A stretch of 64,000 bases of DNA from Myxococcales bacterium (GCA_016717005.1 JADJUF010000039.1:310001-374000); one strand, 5' to 3'; positions 9,459 through 25,525 are shown, counted from the first letter of the stretch. Translations and numbers: made by a program. The notes: generated by a model not told the origin, from the sequence alone.

Positions 9459-10769
9459 TCACTCGATCGGGAACGCGCCGGTCGACAGCACGCCCTGCGT
9501 GCGCGTCGTCGCGGGCACCGTGACGTCGCCGGTCGGCGTGTGCAGGCGGATCCGCCCGAGGCCGCCGCCGCCGCCGCCGCCGCCGTCGATGTTCATCATG
9601 CCGCCGCCGGCCGCGCCGGGCTCGGCCGCGGTGCTGTCGATCGCGCCGTCGCCGCCGGCGCCGCCGCCCGAGCTGCTGCCGCCCGCGGCCGCCGCGCCGT
9701 CGCGCCGCCCGGCGGCGCCGTCGGAGCCGTTGCGCCCGCCGCCGCCGCCGCCGCCGGTCGCGATCAGCGCGGCCTCGCCGAGCTCGATGGTGGCGCCCTC
9801 GAGGAAGATGCCGCCGCCCGCGCCGCCGCCGCCGCCGCCGTTGTTGCCGTCCGCGCCCCACCCGCCGGCGCCGCCGACGTAGATGGTCGCGGGCGCCGCG
9901 GCGCTGCCGGCCACGCGCACGCGCCCGAGCGCCGAGAGCTGGATCGCGCCGCCGCCGCCGCCGCCATCGGCGAGGCTGTTGGGCGCGCCGGCGCCGCCGC
10001 CGCCGCCGCCGATCAGCGGGACCAGCGGGTTGCCGGCCGTGTTGCCGCAGCGATCGAGCGCCGACGACATCGCCACCAGACCGCCGGGACCGCCGGCGCC
10101 GCCGCGCGTGCCGAAGCCGCCGCCGGCGCCGCCGCCCTTCTGCGAGCCGTTGTTGCCCGGCGCGCACCCGAGGGTCACGACGCCGTCGCGGCCGCCGTTG
10201 CCGCCGCCGGGGCCGCCGCACCGGAGCGTGTAGCCCTCGCCCAGCGTGCAGCCCGGCGAGAAGTCGATCGTGCCGGCCACGTCGATGTCGCCCCGCGCGA
10301 CCACCACCAGCGCCCGGGTGCCGAACCCGAACAGCGTGACGTCGGCCGGCACCGTCAGCGCGTCGACCACGAGCAGCGCCATCTTGGGCTCGATCAGCCG
10401 GAACACGGTCCCGGGCACCGGCAGGAGGTCCGGCCCGGCGCCGATCCGGATCTCGCCGGTGTCGGTGTTGAGCGAGTAGTTCGAGCCGGCCGGCAGCGCC
10501 AGCGGCATCGTCGCCATCGGCAGCAGCGAGCCGAGATCGATCGCCGCCGTGTTCGACGGCGCCAGCGCGCCGCAGTGCGGCGCCGGCGTCGCCGCGCACG
10601 CGACCGCGCAGGTCTCGACCACCGGCGCGCCCTCGGGCCCGGCCGGGCACGTGATCGCGTCGGCCCCGTCGCAGCGCGCCTCGCAGCGATCGCCGCCGTC
10701 GCCGCTGGGCTCGAACGTGCAGCCCGCGAGCAGCGAGATCAGGCCGAGACCAAGGACGAGCCGTGACAT
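9459..10769 (-). CDS. Glycine-rich lipoprotein of unknown function
   Basis: A 436-residue predicted lipoprotein starting at ATG 10769, with lipobox LLAGC at about residues 13-17. The N-terminal 60 residues are Cys-rich and the next part looks beta-helical (repeated hydrophobic strands, DVTLFG, GDIDVAGTI). The C-terminal half is dominated by runs of 5-9 glycines separated by short motifs such as GGAGG, resembling glycine-rich surface proteins common in myxobacteria. An ATG 36 bp upstream is possible but would precede the signal sequence. No enzyme motif is seen. It is divergent from the AOR gene with only 64 bp between. Confidence 0.8.
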   Translation of the reverse strand: MSRLVLGLGLISLLAGCTFEPSGDGGDRCEARCDGADAITCPAGPEGAPVVETCAVACAATPAPHCGALAPSNTAAIDLGSLLPMATMPLALPAGSNYSLNTDTGEIRIGAGPDLLPVPGTVFRLIEPKMALLVVDALTVPADVTLFGFGTRALVVVARGDIDVAGTIDFSPGCTLGEGYTLRCGGPGGGNGGRDGVVTLGCAPGNNGSQKGGGAGGGFGTRGGAGGPGGLVAMSSALDRCGNTAGNPLVPLIGGGGGGAGAPNSLADGGGGGGAIQLSALGRVRVAGSAAAPATIYVGGAGGWGADGNNGGGGGGAGGGIFLEGATIELGEAALIATGGGGGGGRNGSDGAAGRRDGAAAAGGSSSGGGAGGDGAIDSTAAEPGAAGGGMMNIDGGGGGGGGLGRIRLHTPTGDVTVPATTRTQGVLSTGAFPIE

Positions 10770-10775
10770 GGGCGC

Positions 10776-10781
10776 AGCATA
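10776..10781 (-). promoter_or_regulatory. Putative -10 box TATGCT
   Basis: TATGCT on the minus strand, 6 nt before the lipoprotein ATG at 10769. It supports that start over the upstream in-frame ATG at 10805, which would lie upstream of the box. Confidence 0.5.
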
Positions 10782-10833
10782 TGCCAGACGGGCCCCGCTT
10801 CCCACCGGGGGCGCCTGCCCTCACACTATCTGC

Positions 10834-12869
<2,036 letters not shown>

Positions 12870-12870
<1 letters not shown>

Positions 12871-13166
12871 TGGCGTGGTTCGGCAAGCCCAAGCTGCGGG
12901 TCCACGTGCTGATCCGCGGCCGCATCGGCGACGGCTGGTACGACGTCGACGAGCAGGTCGCGCTGACGCCCGGCACGACGCTGGCGCAGCTGATCGCCGA
13001 CGGCGATCGCCTGGGGCTGCCGCTCGCGACCGCGGTCGCGGCCAGCCCGCACCTGGCCCACACGCTCATGTGGAACGGCGAGCGCTGCCCGGTCGACGAG
13101 CACGGCGACCGCGCCCTCGCCGACGGCGATCAGCTGTACCTGCTCGCGCCGCTCGCCGGCGGCTGA
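12870..13166 (+). CDS. MoaD/ThiS-like ubiquitin-fold protein
   Basis: A 98-residue protein beginning at an ATG that overlaps the AOR stop (TGATG). It has a beta-grasp pattern: VHVLIRG strand, a long loop, TTLAQLIADGDRLG, and ends in LLAPLAGG. The terminal di-glycine is the hallmark of MoaD/ThiS sulfur carriers that are thiocarboxylated. MoaD homologues often sit next to AOR genes, where they are thought to serve the W-pterin cofactor. The adjacency and overlap make a dedicated cofactor-sulfur role likely, but not shown. Confidence 0.8.
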
Positions 13167-13190
13167 CGCTTCACGCGGCGCGCAGCGCGG

Positions 13191-13835
13191 CTACAGGCCG
13201 GCGCGGTTCCGCACCCACCACACCACGTCGGCCAGGGCCTGCTTCTCGAGCTTCTCGAGCAGCGACCGGACCTGGCTCTTGACCGTGTTCTCGCTGATGC
13301 CCATCACGTCGGACAGGCGGCTGCGCGGGATGCCCTCGCTGGCGAACGCCAGGATCTGGCTCTCGCGCAAGGACAGCTTGTTCTCGGTCGAGACCTCGTT
13401 GACGACGACCGCGAGCTTCTCGCGATCGCCGTACTGGCTGCCCGACAGCGTGCGCTGGACGAACTGCGCCAGGTTCTCCGAGAAGAACGGCTTGCAGACG
13501 AACTCGACCCGCAGCGCGTGGGCGCGGTTGATCGTCGCCGGATCGTTCGAGCCGGTGAGGATCAGCACCGGCAGGTTGCGATCGCGCTGACGCAGCGACT
13601 CGACCACGTCGAAGCCGGTGCCGTCCGGGAGGTTGATGTCGACGACCGCCGCGGCGAGCTCGACCTTGCTGTCGATCACCTCGAACGCCGCGTCGAGCGA
13701 CGCCGTCATGACCACATCGAAGTAGGCGCGGGTGCCACGCTGCAGCGATCGACCGAGCGCCGGATCGTCTTCGACGATCAGCAGCTTGGGCTTCCCCGTC
13801 GCGCCCGAAGTCGCCTGCGAAGGCTCGGCGTTCAT
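13191..13835 (-). CDS. Response regulator, REC plus LuxR-type HTH
   Basis: A 214-residue two-component regulator. The receiver domain covers residues 17-130: IVEDDPALG acidic pair, VVDINLPDG with the phosphoacceptor Asp, LTGSND and the CKPF lysine. The C-terminal LuxR/NarL-type helix-turn-helix starts at LSLRESQILAFASEG and includes ISENTVKSQVRSLLEKL. ATG 13835 is chosen over an upstream in-frame ATG at 13880 because it follows a purine-rich AGAGAAG site and leaves the usual short leader before REC. No histidine kinase is adjacent, so its partner is unknown (orphan regulator). Confidence 0.88.
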   Translation of the reverse strand: MNAEPSQATSGATGKPKLLIVEDDPALGRSLQRGTRAYFDVVMTASLDAAFEVIDSKVELAAAVVDINLPDGTGFDVVESLRQRDRNLPVLILTGSNDPATINRAHALRVEFVCKPFFSENLAQFVQRTLSGSQYGDREKLAVVVNEVSTENKLSLRESQILAFASEGIPRSRLSDVMGISENTVKSQVRSLLEKLEKQALADVVWWVRNRAGL

Positions 13836-14026
13836 GTCTTCTCTTGTGCCACAGGTCGGGCGCGCGGTCGATGTGCGCAAGCGGTCGGTCGACGCCCACC
13901 CCCGAGGGGTGAGGTCGAGGAGCGTGAATTTCCAGGCACGTCGATCGGCGCGCTGGGACCTCGATCACCCTCGCTGGCAAGGCCCGGCACGAGGCGGCCG
14001 TGCGTCGAACGCACCGCCGCGCCACC

Positions 14027-15583
14027 TCACGACAGGATCGTCGCGATCAGCGCACCGTACAGGCGCAGCAGCGCCGACACGTCGCGATCGTCGAAGCGCA
14101 GCTCGGCGCCGAGCACGAAGTCGCGTCCGAAGTGGAGCGTCGACAGCGTGTGCGGCGCGGCCGGGCCCGGGCCGATCGGCAGATCGGTCCCGCCGACGAG
14201 CGCGTCGTCGACGCCGCCGAGCACGTACATCGAGCGGAACACCTGCAAGGCCGCCAGCAGCCGGACGCGCGGCAGCCGCGTGAAGCTCGACGCCATCGTG
14301 TCGAGGGACAGCCGCAGCCGGCCCTCGCCGAGCACGGCGTCGACGCCGACGCCGAACCTCGACTCGCGGATGCCGGCGCGGAACGCCAGCGGCCCGAGCC
14401 GTCGTCCCCACTGGGCGGTGAACCGCGCGCCGTCGGCGATCGTGGTGCGGCGCGTGAAGGTGCCGTCGGGGTTCTCGGTCAAGGTCGGCGCCGCCACGTC
14501 GCCCCAGGGCCCCTGCTCGACCTCGATCAGATAGAACGTGTCGCGCCGGGTGCCGATCTCGGCCGACACGACGAAGCGGGGCGCGGCGGCGACCAGGTTC
14601 CACTCGGCGCGCAGGCCGACCAGCGCCTGCAGCCGATCGAGATCGCGGGCCGCGTCAGCGAGCGACGCGGTGGTGTCGGCCAGATCGTCGGCCGCGGTCG
14701 GGTCGTCGATCAGCCGCGCCAGCCGCCCCTGCCGATCGCGGTCGGGCTCGGCCAGCTCGGCGAGGAGCGCGCCGGCGTTGGCCGCGTAGCCGTCGACCTC
14801 GTCGAGCCCGCGCCGGACCTCGGCCATCCCATCGGCGACGTCGCCGCGCGCGGCGCGGAGGCGATCGCGCGCGGCGGCGGTGTCGGCGACGAGGCCGTCG
14901 AGCCGGGCGCCGGCCGTCGGCACCAGGCCGTGGACCCGGGCCTGGGCCCGCGCCAGCGATCGATCGAACGCGTCGGTCCGCGCGGCCGCGGCCTCGAGCG
15001 GCTCGGCCAGCTCGCCCGCCCGGAGCTGGCGATCGAGGCGGGTCATGCGCTCCGACAGCGGCCCCGCCACGAACTGGCGAGCGCGATCGGTGGCCTCGTT
15101 CGCGACCTCGGCCCGATCGGCCGCGCGCGGGATCGCCTGCTCGAGGCCGCGCAGCGCGCGATCGGTCGTCGCGGTCTCGAGCACGCGCGCGATCGGCTCG
15201 CCCGAGCGCAGCTGCCGGTGGCCGGCGGCGGTCTCGTCGGGCTCGGGGCCGCCGGGCGAGATCTCGACGTAGTTGTCGGCCAGCGGCGACGCCGCCTTCT
15301 TCTCGGCCCAGGCGTCGTCCCACAGGACCACGTCGTCGCGCAGGCGCAGGCTGACCCGGGCCTGGCCGTTCTCGATCGCGAGCGCGTCGATCTCGCCGAC
15401 GACGATGCCGGCGATCATCACGCGCGAGCCGACCGGCAGGCCGTTGGCGTCGCGGAAGTAGGCGTAGGTGTGGAAGCGCTGGCCGTAGGTCTTGGGGCGC
15501 GCCGCGCGGTAGATCCCGTAGCCGGCGCCGAGCGCGAGGCTGCCCAGCACGACGATCGTGGTGGCGCGGGCCAGCGTGCTCAT
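14027..15583 (-). CDS. MlaD/MCE-domain envelope protein with a beta-rich C-terminal region
   Basis: A 518-residue protein anchored by one N-terminal helix (about 5-27). It is followed by an MCE domain (about 35-120: FRDANGLPVGSRVMIAGI, VVGEIDAL, LADNYVEISPG) of the type that carries lipids between membranes. Residues 130-330 are Ala/Arg/Asp-rich coiled coil. The last 190 residues alternate short amphipathic strands and look like an outer membrane barrel or a barrel-like domain. If so, the protein could span from inner to outer membrane. No MlaE permease or MlaF ATPase is nearby. TACCCT lies 7 nt before ATG 15583. Confidence 0.85.
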   Translation of the reverse strand: MSTLARATTIVVLGSLALGAGYGIYRAARPKTYGQRFHTYAYFRDANGLPVGSRVMIAGIVVGEIDALAIENGQARVSLRLRDDVVLWDDAWAEKKAASPLADNYVEISPGGPEPDETAAGHRQLRSGEPIARVLETATTDRALRGLEQAIPRAADRAEVANEATDRARQFVAGPLSERMTRLDRQLRAGELAEPLEAAAARTDAFDRSLARAQARVHGLVPTAGARLDGLVADTAAARDRLRAARGDVADGMAEVRRGLDEVDGYAANAGALLAELAEPDRDRQGRLARLIDDPTAADDLADTTASLADAARDLDRLQALVGLRAEWNLVAAAPRFVVSAEIGTRRDTFYLIEVEQGPWGDVAAPTLTENPDGTFTRRTTIADGARFTAQWGRRLGPLAFRAGIRESRFGVGVDAVLGEGRLRLSLDTMASSFTRLPRVRLLAALQVFRSMYVLGGVDDALVGGTDLPIGPGPAAPHTLSTLHFGRDFVLGAELRFDDRDVSALLRLYGALIATILS

Positions 15584-15590
15584 CGCGGCC

Positions 15591-15596
15591 AGGGTA
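15591..15596 (-). promoter_or_regulatory. Putative -10 box TACCCT
   Basis: TACCCT on the minus strand, 7 nt before the MCE gene ATG. It lies between the end of rarD and this gene, suggesting separate transcription. Confidence 0.45.
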
Positions 15597-15606
15597 GCAC
15601 CCCGGG

Positions 15607-16510
15607 TCAGGCCGGGCGCGGCGGCCGTCGACGCGGCCGCACCAGCTCGATCGTGAACACCGCCAGCGCCACCCAGATGAACCCGAACGCGGTCAGCTTG
15701 GTCCGCGACAGCGGCTCGTGGAACACCGCGACCGCCATGATCAGCTGCCCGGTCGGCGCCAGGTACTGGAGCAGACCCACCGTCGACAGCGGCAGGCGGC
15801 GGGCGGCGGCGGTGAACCACGCCAGCGGCACGGCGGTGACGAAGCCGGTCGCGATCAAGAGCGCGTGGGTCGCCCCGTCGACGTGACCGAGGCCGCCGCC
15901 GCCGCGCGCCGCGAGGTAGATCAGGTAGGCCGCGCCGATCGGCGCGATCATCGCGGTCTCGATCGTCGAGCCCACCAGCGCCGGCACCGCGATGACCTTG
16001 CGCACCAGGCCGTAGATCCCGAACGACGTCGCCAGCGCCAGCGCGATCCACGGCACCCGCCCGCCGACGATCGTCAACCAGCCGACCCCGATCGCCGCGA
16101 CGGTGATCGCGATCACGGTCAGCGGCGCCAGGCGCTCGCGCAGGACGCCGACCCCGAGCGCGACCGACACCAGCGGGTTGATGAAGTAGCCGAGGCTGGC
16201 CTGGAGCAGGTGGCCGTTGAGCGTGGCCCAGATGAACAGGCCCCAGTTGGCCGCGAGCAGCGCGCCGCTGCCGGCCAGGGTCGCGAGCGCCCGGGGCTGG
16301 CGCGCGACCGTGCGCAGCCCCGCGCCCTGGCCGGTGGCCAGCGTCAGGAGCGCGAAGGCGCCCAGGCCCCAGACCGCGCGGTGGGCCAGGATCTCCAGCG
16401 CCGGGATCGACCGGAGCTCGCGCCAGAACAGCGGCACCACGCCCCAGGCGGCATAGGCGGCGACGCCCAGGCCCAGGCCCAGGCGCCGGTCCCGCGCCGC
16501 CGCGGCGGCG

Positions 16511-16518
<8 letters not shown>
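15607..16518 (-). CDS. rarD: EamA-family transporter, RarD type
   Basis: A 303-residue membrane protein with about ten hydrophobic segments and two EamA halves. It matches the RarD subgroup: N-terminal GVAAYAAWGVVPLFW, EILAHRAVWG, ANWGLFIWA, SLGYFINPL, and QYLAPT in the second half. RarD proteins are drug/metabolite-superfamily permeases associated with chloramphenicol sensitivity; the substrate is unknown. The start overlaps the end of ettA by 8 bp, so the two are probably co-transcribed. Confidence 0.92.
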
Positions 16519-18187
<1,669 letters not shown>

Positions 18188-18196
18188 GGCGCGCGC

Positions 18197-18202
18197 AGTC
18201 TA
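18197..18202 (-). promoter_or_regulatory. Putative -10 box TAGACT for ettA
   Basis: TAGACT on the minus strand, 9 nt before the ettA ATG. Confidence 0.45.
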
Positions 18203-18253
18203 CGCCGGGCCAGGACCGCGCGTAAGGGGCGGGGCGCCCCGGCCGGGTGCCGC

Positions 18254-18259
18254 TATAGT
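18254..18259 (+). promoter_or_regulatory. Putative -10 box TATAGT
   Basis: TATAGT, 7 nt before ATG 18267 of the DUF362 gene. The same hexamer, 6 nt before the start, occurs at the SDR gene near 33050. Confidence 0.55.
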
Positions 18260-18266
18260 GCCCGCC

Positions 18267-19676
18267 ATGTCCGAGCCTCCCAAGCGCGGCGTGTCGCGCC
18301 GCAACGTCATCCTCGGGGTCGGCGCCGCCGGCGTCGTCGGCGCCACCTGGACGATGCGCTCCAAGATCCGCACGTTCATCGACAAGCGGACCGTCCTGCC
18401 GTCGTTCGCGGCGACGCCGCCGCTGATCCCGCACGACCCCGTCAAGGATCGCACGACGATCTACGTGGCCCAGGGCGGCGGCCCGGCCGGCAACGTCGAC
18501 AGCGCCGTGGCCAAGCTCGGCGGCATCGACAAGATCATCCGCCCGACCGACGTCGTCGTGATCAAGGTGTCGGCCCAGTGGTGGAACCAGGGCATGACCA
18601 ACGTCGCCGCGGTCAAGCGCACGATCGAGCACATCCTCGAGCTCCCCGGGTTCACCGGTGAGGTCATCGTCTTCGAGAACACCCACTTTCACTTCCCCGA
18701 CAAGGCGGTCGACGATCCCGGCCGCGGGCTCACGCGGGCCTGGACCGCGCCCAGCGTGCGCAACGTCGACGTGCCGGGCTGGCGCAGCCTGGGCGACCTG
18801 ATCCCGCACTTCGCCGCGCTCGGCGCCCCGGTCAGCTTCTACGGGCTGGTCGACGGCGGCGCCAGCGCGCTGGCCGGCGACCCCTGGTTCGATCCCGAGC
18901 ACGCGCACGGGGTCTACGGCGGCGACCGCCGCGGCCCGATCGCCCGGGGTGAGGCCCGCGACGGCTACTTCTGGGACTTCGACAAGGTGTTCCGGCTCAA
19001 GCGCAGCCGGGTCGGCTACGCCCAGACCCCGCTGTCGTGGCCGCGCTTCACCAGCCCGCGCACCGGCCGGGTCGTCGACCTCAAGGACGGCGTGTTCCGG
19101 CGCGAGGGCGACCAGCTCGTGGCCGACGGCCGGGCGCTGAAGTTCATCAACATGACCACCGGCAACGAGCACGGCTCGACCGGGTTCACCGGCGCGTGCA
19201 AGTCGCCGATGGGGCTGGTCGACATGAGCGCGGGCGCGCTCGGCACCGACCCGCGCGTGCGCGGCTACCAGTCGGTCCACTACTTCGGGCGCACCGGCCG
19301 GCCCCACCCCGAGCGCGATCCCACCTGGCGCATGGCCGGGCCGCTGGCCCACTGGAACAACCACGTCATCAAGGCCGACCTGTACCTGACCTGCTGCGAG
19401 TGGGTCGCGATCACGCCCAAGGACGGCTACGACGAGGCCGACGACATGCGCCACCACGCCGCGTGCGCGCAGCAGGTGGGCACGCTCGTCGCCGGCACCG
19501 ACCCGGTCGCGATCGACGCCTGGTGCCTGCGCAACATCATGAGCCAGTTCGACGGCAAGCACGCCGCGATGATGAGGCTCGACGACCCCGACTCGAAGGC
19601 GTCGAAGTTCCTGCGCTACTTCCGCCAGGCCGCGGGCTGGGGCACGCTCGACCCGGCGCTGGTCACGGTCGCGTAG
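18267..19676 (+). CDS. Tat-exported DUF362-like protein
   Basis: A 469-residue protein whose N-terminus carries a twin-arginine motif (SRRNVILG) followed by a hydrophobic stretch, so Tat export or anchoring is likely. The body resembles DUF362-type proteins: an early DVVVIKVSAQWW segment, IVFENTHFHF, NMTTGNEHGSTGFTGACKS, and a late TDPVAIDAWC motif. DUF362 members sometimes carry ferredoxin-like Cys clusters; here only scattered Cys residues are present (TCCEW, CAQQ). The function is unknown. It is expressed from its own promoter, divergent from ettA. Confidence 0.8.
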   Translation: MSEPPKRGVSRRNVILGVGAAGVVGATWTMRSKIRTFIDKRTVLPSFAATPPLIPHDPVKDRTTIYVAQGGGPAGNVDSAVAKLGGIDKIIRPTDVVVIKVSAQWWNQGMTNVAAVKRTIEHILELPGFTGEVIVFENTHFHFPDKAVDDPGRGLTRAWTAPSVRNVDVPGWRSLGDLIPHFAALGAPVSFYGLVDGGASALAGDPWFDPEHAHGVYGGDRRGPIARGEARDGYFWDFDKVFRLKRSRVGYAQTPLSWPRFTSPRTGRVVDLKDGVFRREGDQLVADGRALKFINMTTGNEHGSTGFTGACKSPMGLVDMSAGALGTDPRVRGYQSVHYFGRTGRPHPERDPTWRMAGPLAHWNNHVIKADLYLTCCEWVAITPKDGYDEADDMRHHAACAQQVGTLVAGTDPVAIDAWCLRNIMSQFDGKHAAMMRLDDPDSKASKFLRYFRQAAGWGTLDPALVTVA

Positions 19677-19690
19677 CGGCCGGGGGCCGC
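19676..19690. terminator. GC hairpin after the DUF362 gene
   Basis: Perfect 6-bp stem GCGGCC/GGCCGC with a GGG loop, starting on the last base of the stop codon. There is no U tract. It may end transcription between convergent genes. Confidence 0.35.
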
Positions 19691-19696
19691 GCGTGG

Positions 19697-20005
19697 TCAG
19701 GCCCCGGTGAACAGCAGATCGAGCGCGGCGACGAGGTCGGCGCGCCGGCTGGCGAGCGTGCCCACCACCGCGCCCAGGCCGCTCCGCGGCACCGCGGCCA
19801 GCTCCTGCACGACGACCACGTAGGCGGCGCCGTCGACGGTGACCACCGGATTGAGCCGCGTGATCGGCCGGGCGCCGTAGCGCTTGACCGTGATCAGCGG
19901 CGCCACGGTCCGCGTCTCCAGCCGGGCCAGCAGGTCGGCCTGGAGGTCGACCAGCAGCGGGTAGGCGCCGCGGCGCGGGTTGCGGAGCAGGTCGAACTGC
20001 GCCAT
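19697..20005 (-). CDS. ccdB: CcdB-family toxin
   Basis: A 102-residue protein matching CcdB gyrase-poison toxins: MAQFDLLRNPRRGAYPLLVD at the N-terminus, LLARLETRTVAPL, LNPVVTVDG, and a C-terminal helix LVAALDLLF. CcdB traps DNA gyrase on DNA. The start codon overlaps the stop of the upstream ccdA gene by one base (TGATG), the usual layout of a coupled antitoxin-toxin operon. The usual C-terminal GI dipeptide needed for gyrase poisoning is not present (it ends FTGA), so activity may be altered. Confidence 0.88.
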   Translation of the reverse strand: MAQFDLLRNPRRGAYPLLVDLQADLLARLETRTVAPLITVKRYGARPITRLNPVVTVDGAAYVVVVQELAAVPRSGLGAVVGTLASRRADLVAALDLLFTGA

Positions 20006-20229
20006 CAGAACCGCCGCAGGCCGTCGCTCCACAGCCCGTGCTCGAGGACGCGGCGGTTGTACGCGTCGATCGCCTCCTCGTTCTCGGCCAGCCACTGCGC
20101 CCGCTCGGCGTCGGCGATCGCCGCCGTCAGGCCCGCCTCGAGGATCTCCGACAGGTTCAGGCCCAGCGCCCGGGCCCGCTGGACCAGGTCGGTGCGCACC
20201 GACAGATTGGTCGCCGCCTTGCGAGTCAT
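20005..20229 (-). CDS. ccdA: CcdA-family antitoxin
   Basis: A 74-residue antitoxin with an N-terminal ribbon-helix-helix (KAATNLSVRTDLVQRARALG) that should bind and repress its own promoter. Its C-terminal tail (ENEEAIDAYNRRVLEHG) is the part that in CcdA wraps and neutralises CcdB. The start at ATG 20229 is supported by TACCCT 6 nt upstream; ATGs at 20235 and 20274 are in frame, but 20235 touches the -10 box. It is translationally coupled to ccdB. Confidence 0.88.
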   Translation of the reverse strand: MTRKAATNLSVRTDLVQRARALGLNLSEILEAGLTAAIADAERAQWLAENEEAIDAYNRRVLEHGLWSDGLRRF

Positions 20230-20235
20230 GCGCAT

Positions 20236-20241
20236 AGGGTA
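20236..20241 (-). promoter_or_regulatory. Putative -10 box TACCCT for ccdAB
   Basis: TACCCT on the minus strand, 6 nt before ccdA ATG 20229, flanked by GCGCATA/TATGCGC inverted sequence (20231-20245). This palindrome could be the CcdA operator. Confidence 0.5.
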
Positions 20242-20270
20242 TGCGCACCCCGCCGGCGCCGCAACGCCGT

Positions 20271-20828
20271 TCACGCGGTCAGGTGCTCGATCAGGATCTT
20301 GGTGCCGATCGCGATCAGGGCCAGCCCGCCGACGATCTCGAGCCGCCCGCCGAGCCGGGCGCCGAGCCGCCGGCCGAGCGGCACCGCCGCCGCGACCAGG
20401 ACCGCGGTGACCCCGGCGATGAGCGCCACCGCGACCGCGCCGCTGACCGCGAGCAGCGGCAGGGTCACGCCGGCGGCCAGCGCGTCGATGCTGGTCGCGA
20501 TCGCCAGCAGCACCAGGCCACGCCAGGCGAACGGCGCCGAGGGCGCCTTGGGGGTGTCGTCCTCGGTGAGGGCGGCGTGGATCGACTTGGCGCCGAGCGC
20601 CCCCAGGATCACGAACGCGATCCAGTGATCGAAGCGCGCGACCACGCCGCCGAGGCGGTCGCCGGCCAGCCAGCCGAGCGCGGCCATGCCGCCCTGGAAG
20701 GCGCCGGTCAGCCCGGCGATCCGCGCGACGTCGCGCACGCGCACCTGGGGCGCGGTCAGCCCGCGGACCGCGCCGGCCGCGACCGCGTCCATGGCCAGGC
20801 CGAGGGCGACCAGCAGCGCGCCGAGCAT
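20271..20828 (-). CDS. mntP: Manganese efflux pump MntP family
   Basis: A 185-residue membrane protein with about six hydrophobic segments in two repeats. It has the conserved acidic motifs of MntP in each half: LGLAMDAVAAG in helix 1 and ATSIDALAAGV in helix 4, whose Asp residues are needed for Mn2+ export. TAGGAT lies 6 nt before ATG 20828. No yybP-ykoY riboswitch fits in the 82 bp to the divergent CpXC gene. Confidence 0.9.
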   Translation of the reverse strand: MLGALLVALGLAMDAVAAGAVRGLTAPQVRVRDVARIAGLTGAFQGGMAALGWLAGDRLGGVVARFDHWIAFVILGALGAKSIHAALTEDDTPKAPSAPFAWRGLVLLAIATSIDALAAGVTLPLLAVSGAVAVALIAGVTAVLVAAAVPLGRRLGARLGGRLEIVGGLALIAIGTKILIEHLTA

Positions 20829-20834
20829 GGCGGC

Positions 20835-20840
20835 ATCCTA
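20835..20840 (-). promoter_or_regulatory. Putative -10 box TAGGAT for mntP
   Basis: TAGGAT on the minus strand, 6 nt before the mntP ATG; identical in hexamer and nearly in spacing to the one before the DUF481-like gene. Confidence 0.5.
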
Positions 20841-20897
20841 CGTGACGCGCGCCCGGCCGTCAGCCCCTGCGACGTCGCGCCGCGGCCGCCCGCGGAG

Positions 20898-20903
20898 TAG
20901 GCT
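20898..20903 (+). promoter_or_regulatory. Putative -10 box TAGGCT
   Basis: TAGGCT, 7 nt before ATG 20911. The same hexamer and spacing precede the nitronate monooxygenase gene at 46937. Confidence 0.5.
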
Positions 20904-20910
20904 CGCGCCG

Positions 20911-21540
20911 ATGTCCGTCGTCGGCACCGTCCGTGTCACCTGCCCCGGCTGCGCGCGCGCGCACGACGCGCGGCTGGTGCAGAGCGTCAACACCCGGACC
21001 CAGCCCGACGACAAGCGCCGGCTCCTCGCTGGCGAGCTCAACACCGTCGCGTGCGGCTGCGGGCGCCGGGTCCAGCTCGCGGCCAACCTCCTCTACTACG
21101 ATCCCGACGCCGACTACTACGGCCGGGTCTGCCCTGGCGACGACGCGGCGCTGGCCGAGGCCGCGGCGCTGTTCGAGGCCGCCGGCGCCACCGGCCAGCA
21201 GCGGCTGGTGCCGTCGGCCAACGCGCTGGTCGAGAAGATCAAGATCCTCGACGCCGGCCTCGACGACTGGGCGATCGAGATCGTCAAGGTGCTGCTGCTC
21301 GCGACCGTCGGCGACCTCGACCGCGTGCTCCTGTTCGACCGCGTCGACCGCGCCGCCGGCCGGCTCCACTGGGTCCGGTTCGACGAGCACGCCGCCGATC
21401 CGCGCGCGGTCGCCAGCGACCTGACGGCGTACGAGGCGGTCGCGGCGCGGGCCGCGTCGGCGCCGCGCCGGGCCGAGCGCCAGATCGATCGCGCGTGGGC
21501 GGTGGCCGCCGCCGCGGCGCTGGTCGCCGCCGGCAATTGA
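20911..21540 (+). CDS. CpXC-domain protein
   Basis: A 209-residue cytoplasmic protein. The N-terminal 140 residues carry the CpXC pattern: VTCPGCARAHDARLVQSVN, a second Cys pair CGCG, and LLYYDPDADYY. This is a probable zinc-binding fold of unknown function. The rest is Ala-rich with one weakly hydrophobic C-terminal helix. It is transcribed just ahead of the large kinase-ATPase gene (57 bp gap). Confidence 0.75.
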   Translation: MSVVGTVRVTCPGCARAHDARLVQSVNTRTQPDDKRRLLAGELNTVACGCGRRVQLAANLLYYDPDADYYGRVCPGDDAALAEAAALFEAAGATGQQRLVPSANALVEKIKILDAGLDDWAIEIVKVLLLATVGDLDRVLLFDRVDRAAGRLHWVRFDEHAADPRAVASDLTAYEAVAARAASAPRRAERQIDRAWAVAAAAALVAAGN

Positions 21541-21597
21541 GGCCCGGTCGCCCCCGCGTCGCTCGAACCGCGGCGGGTTTGCTGGCAGAATCCGGCG

Positions 21598-25458
<3,861 letters not shown>

Positions 25459-25525
25459 CGCCGCCCGCGACGCCGTCGTCGCGCGCTGGCATCGAAGTTG
25501 AACTACCGACGGCACCCACCCCGAG

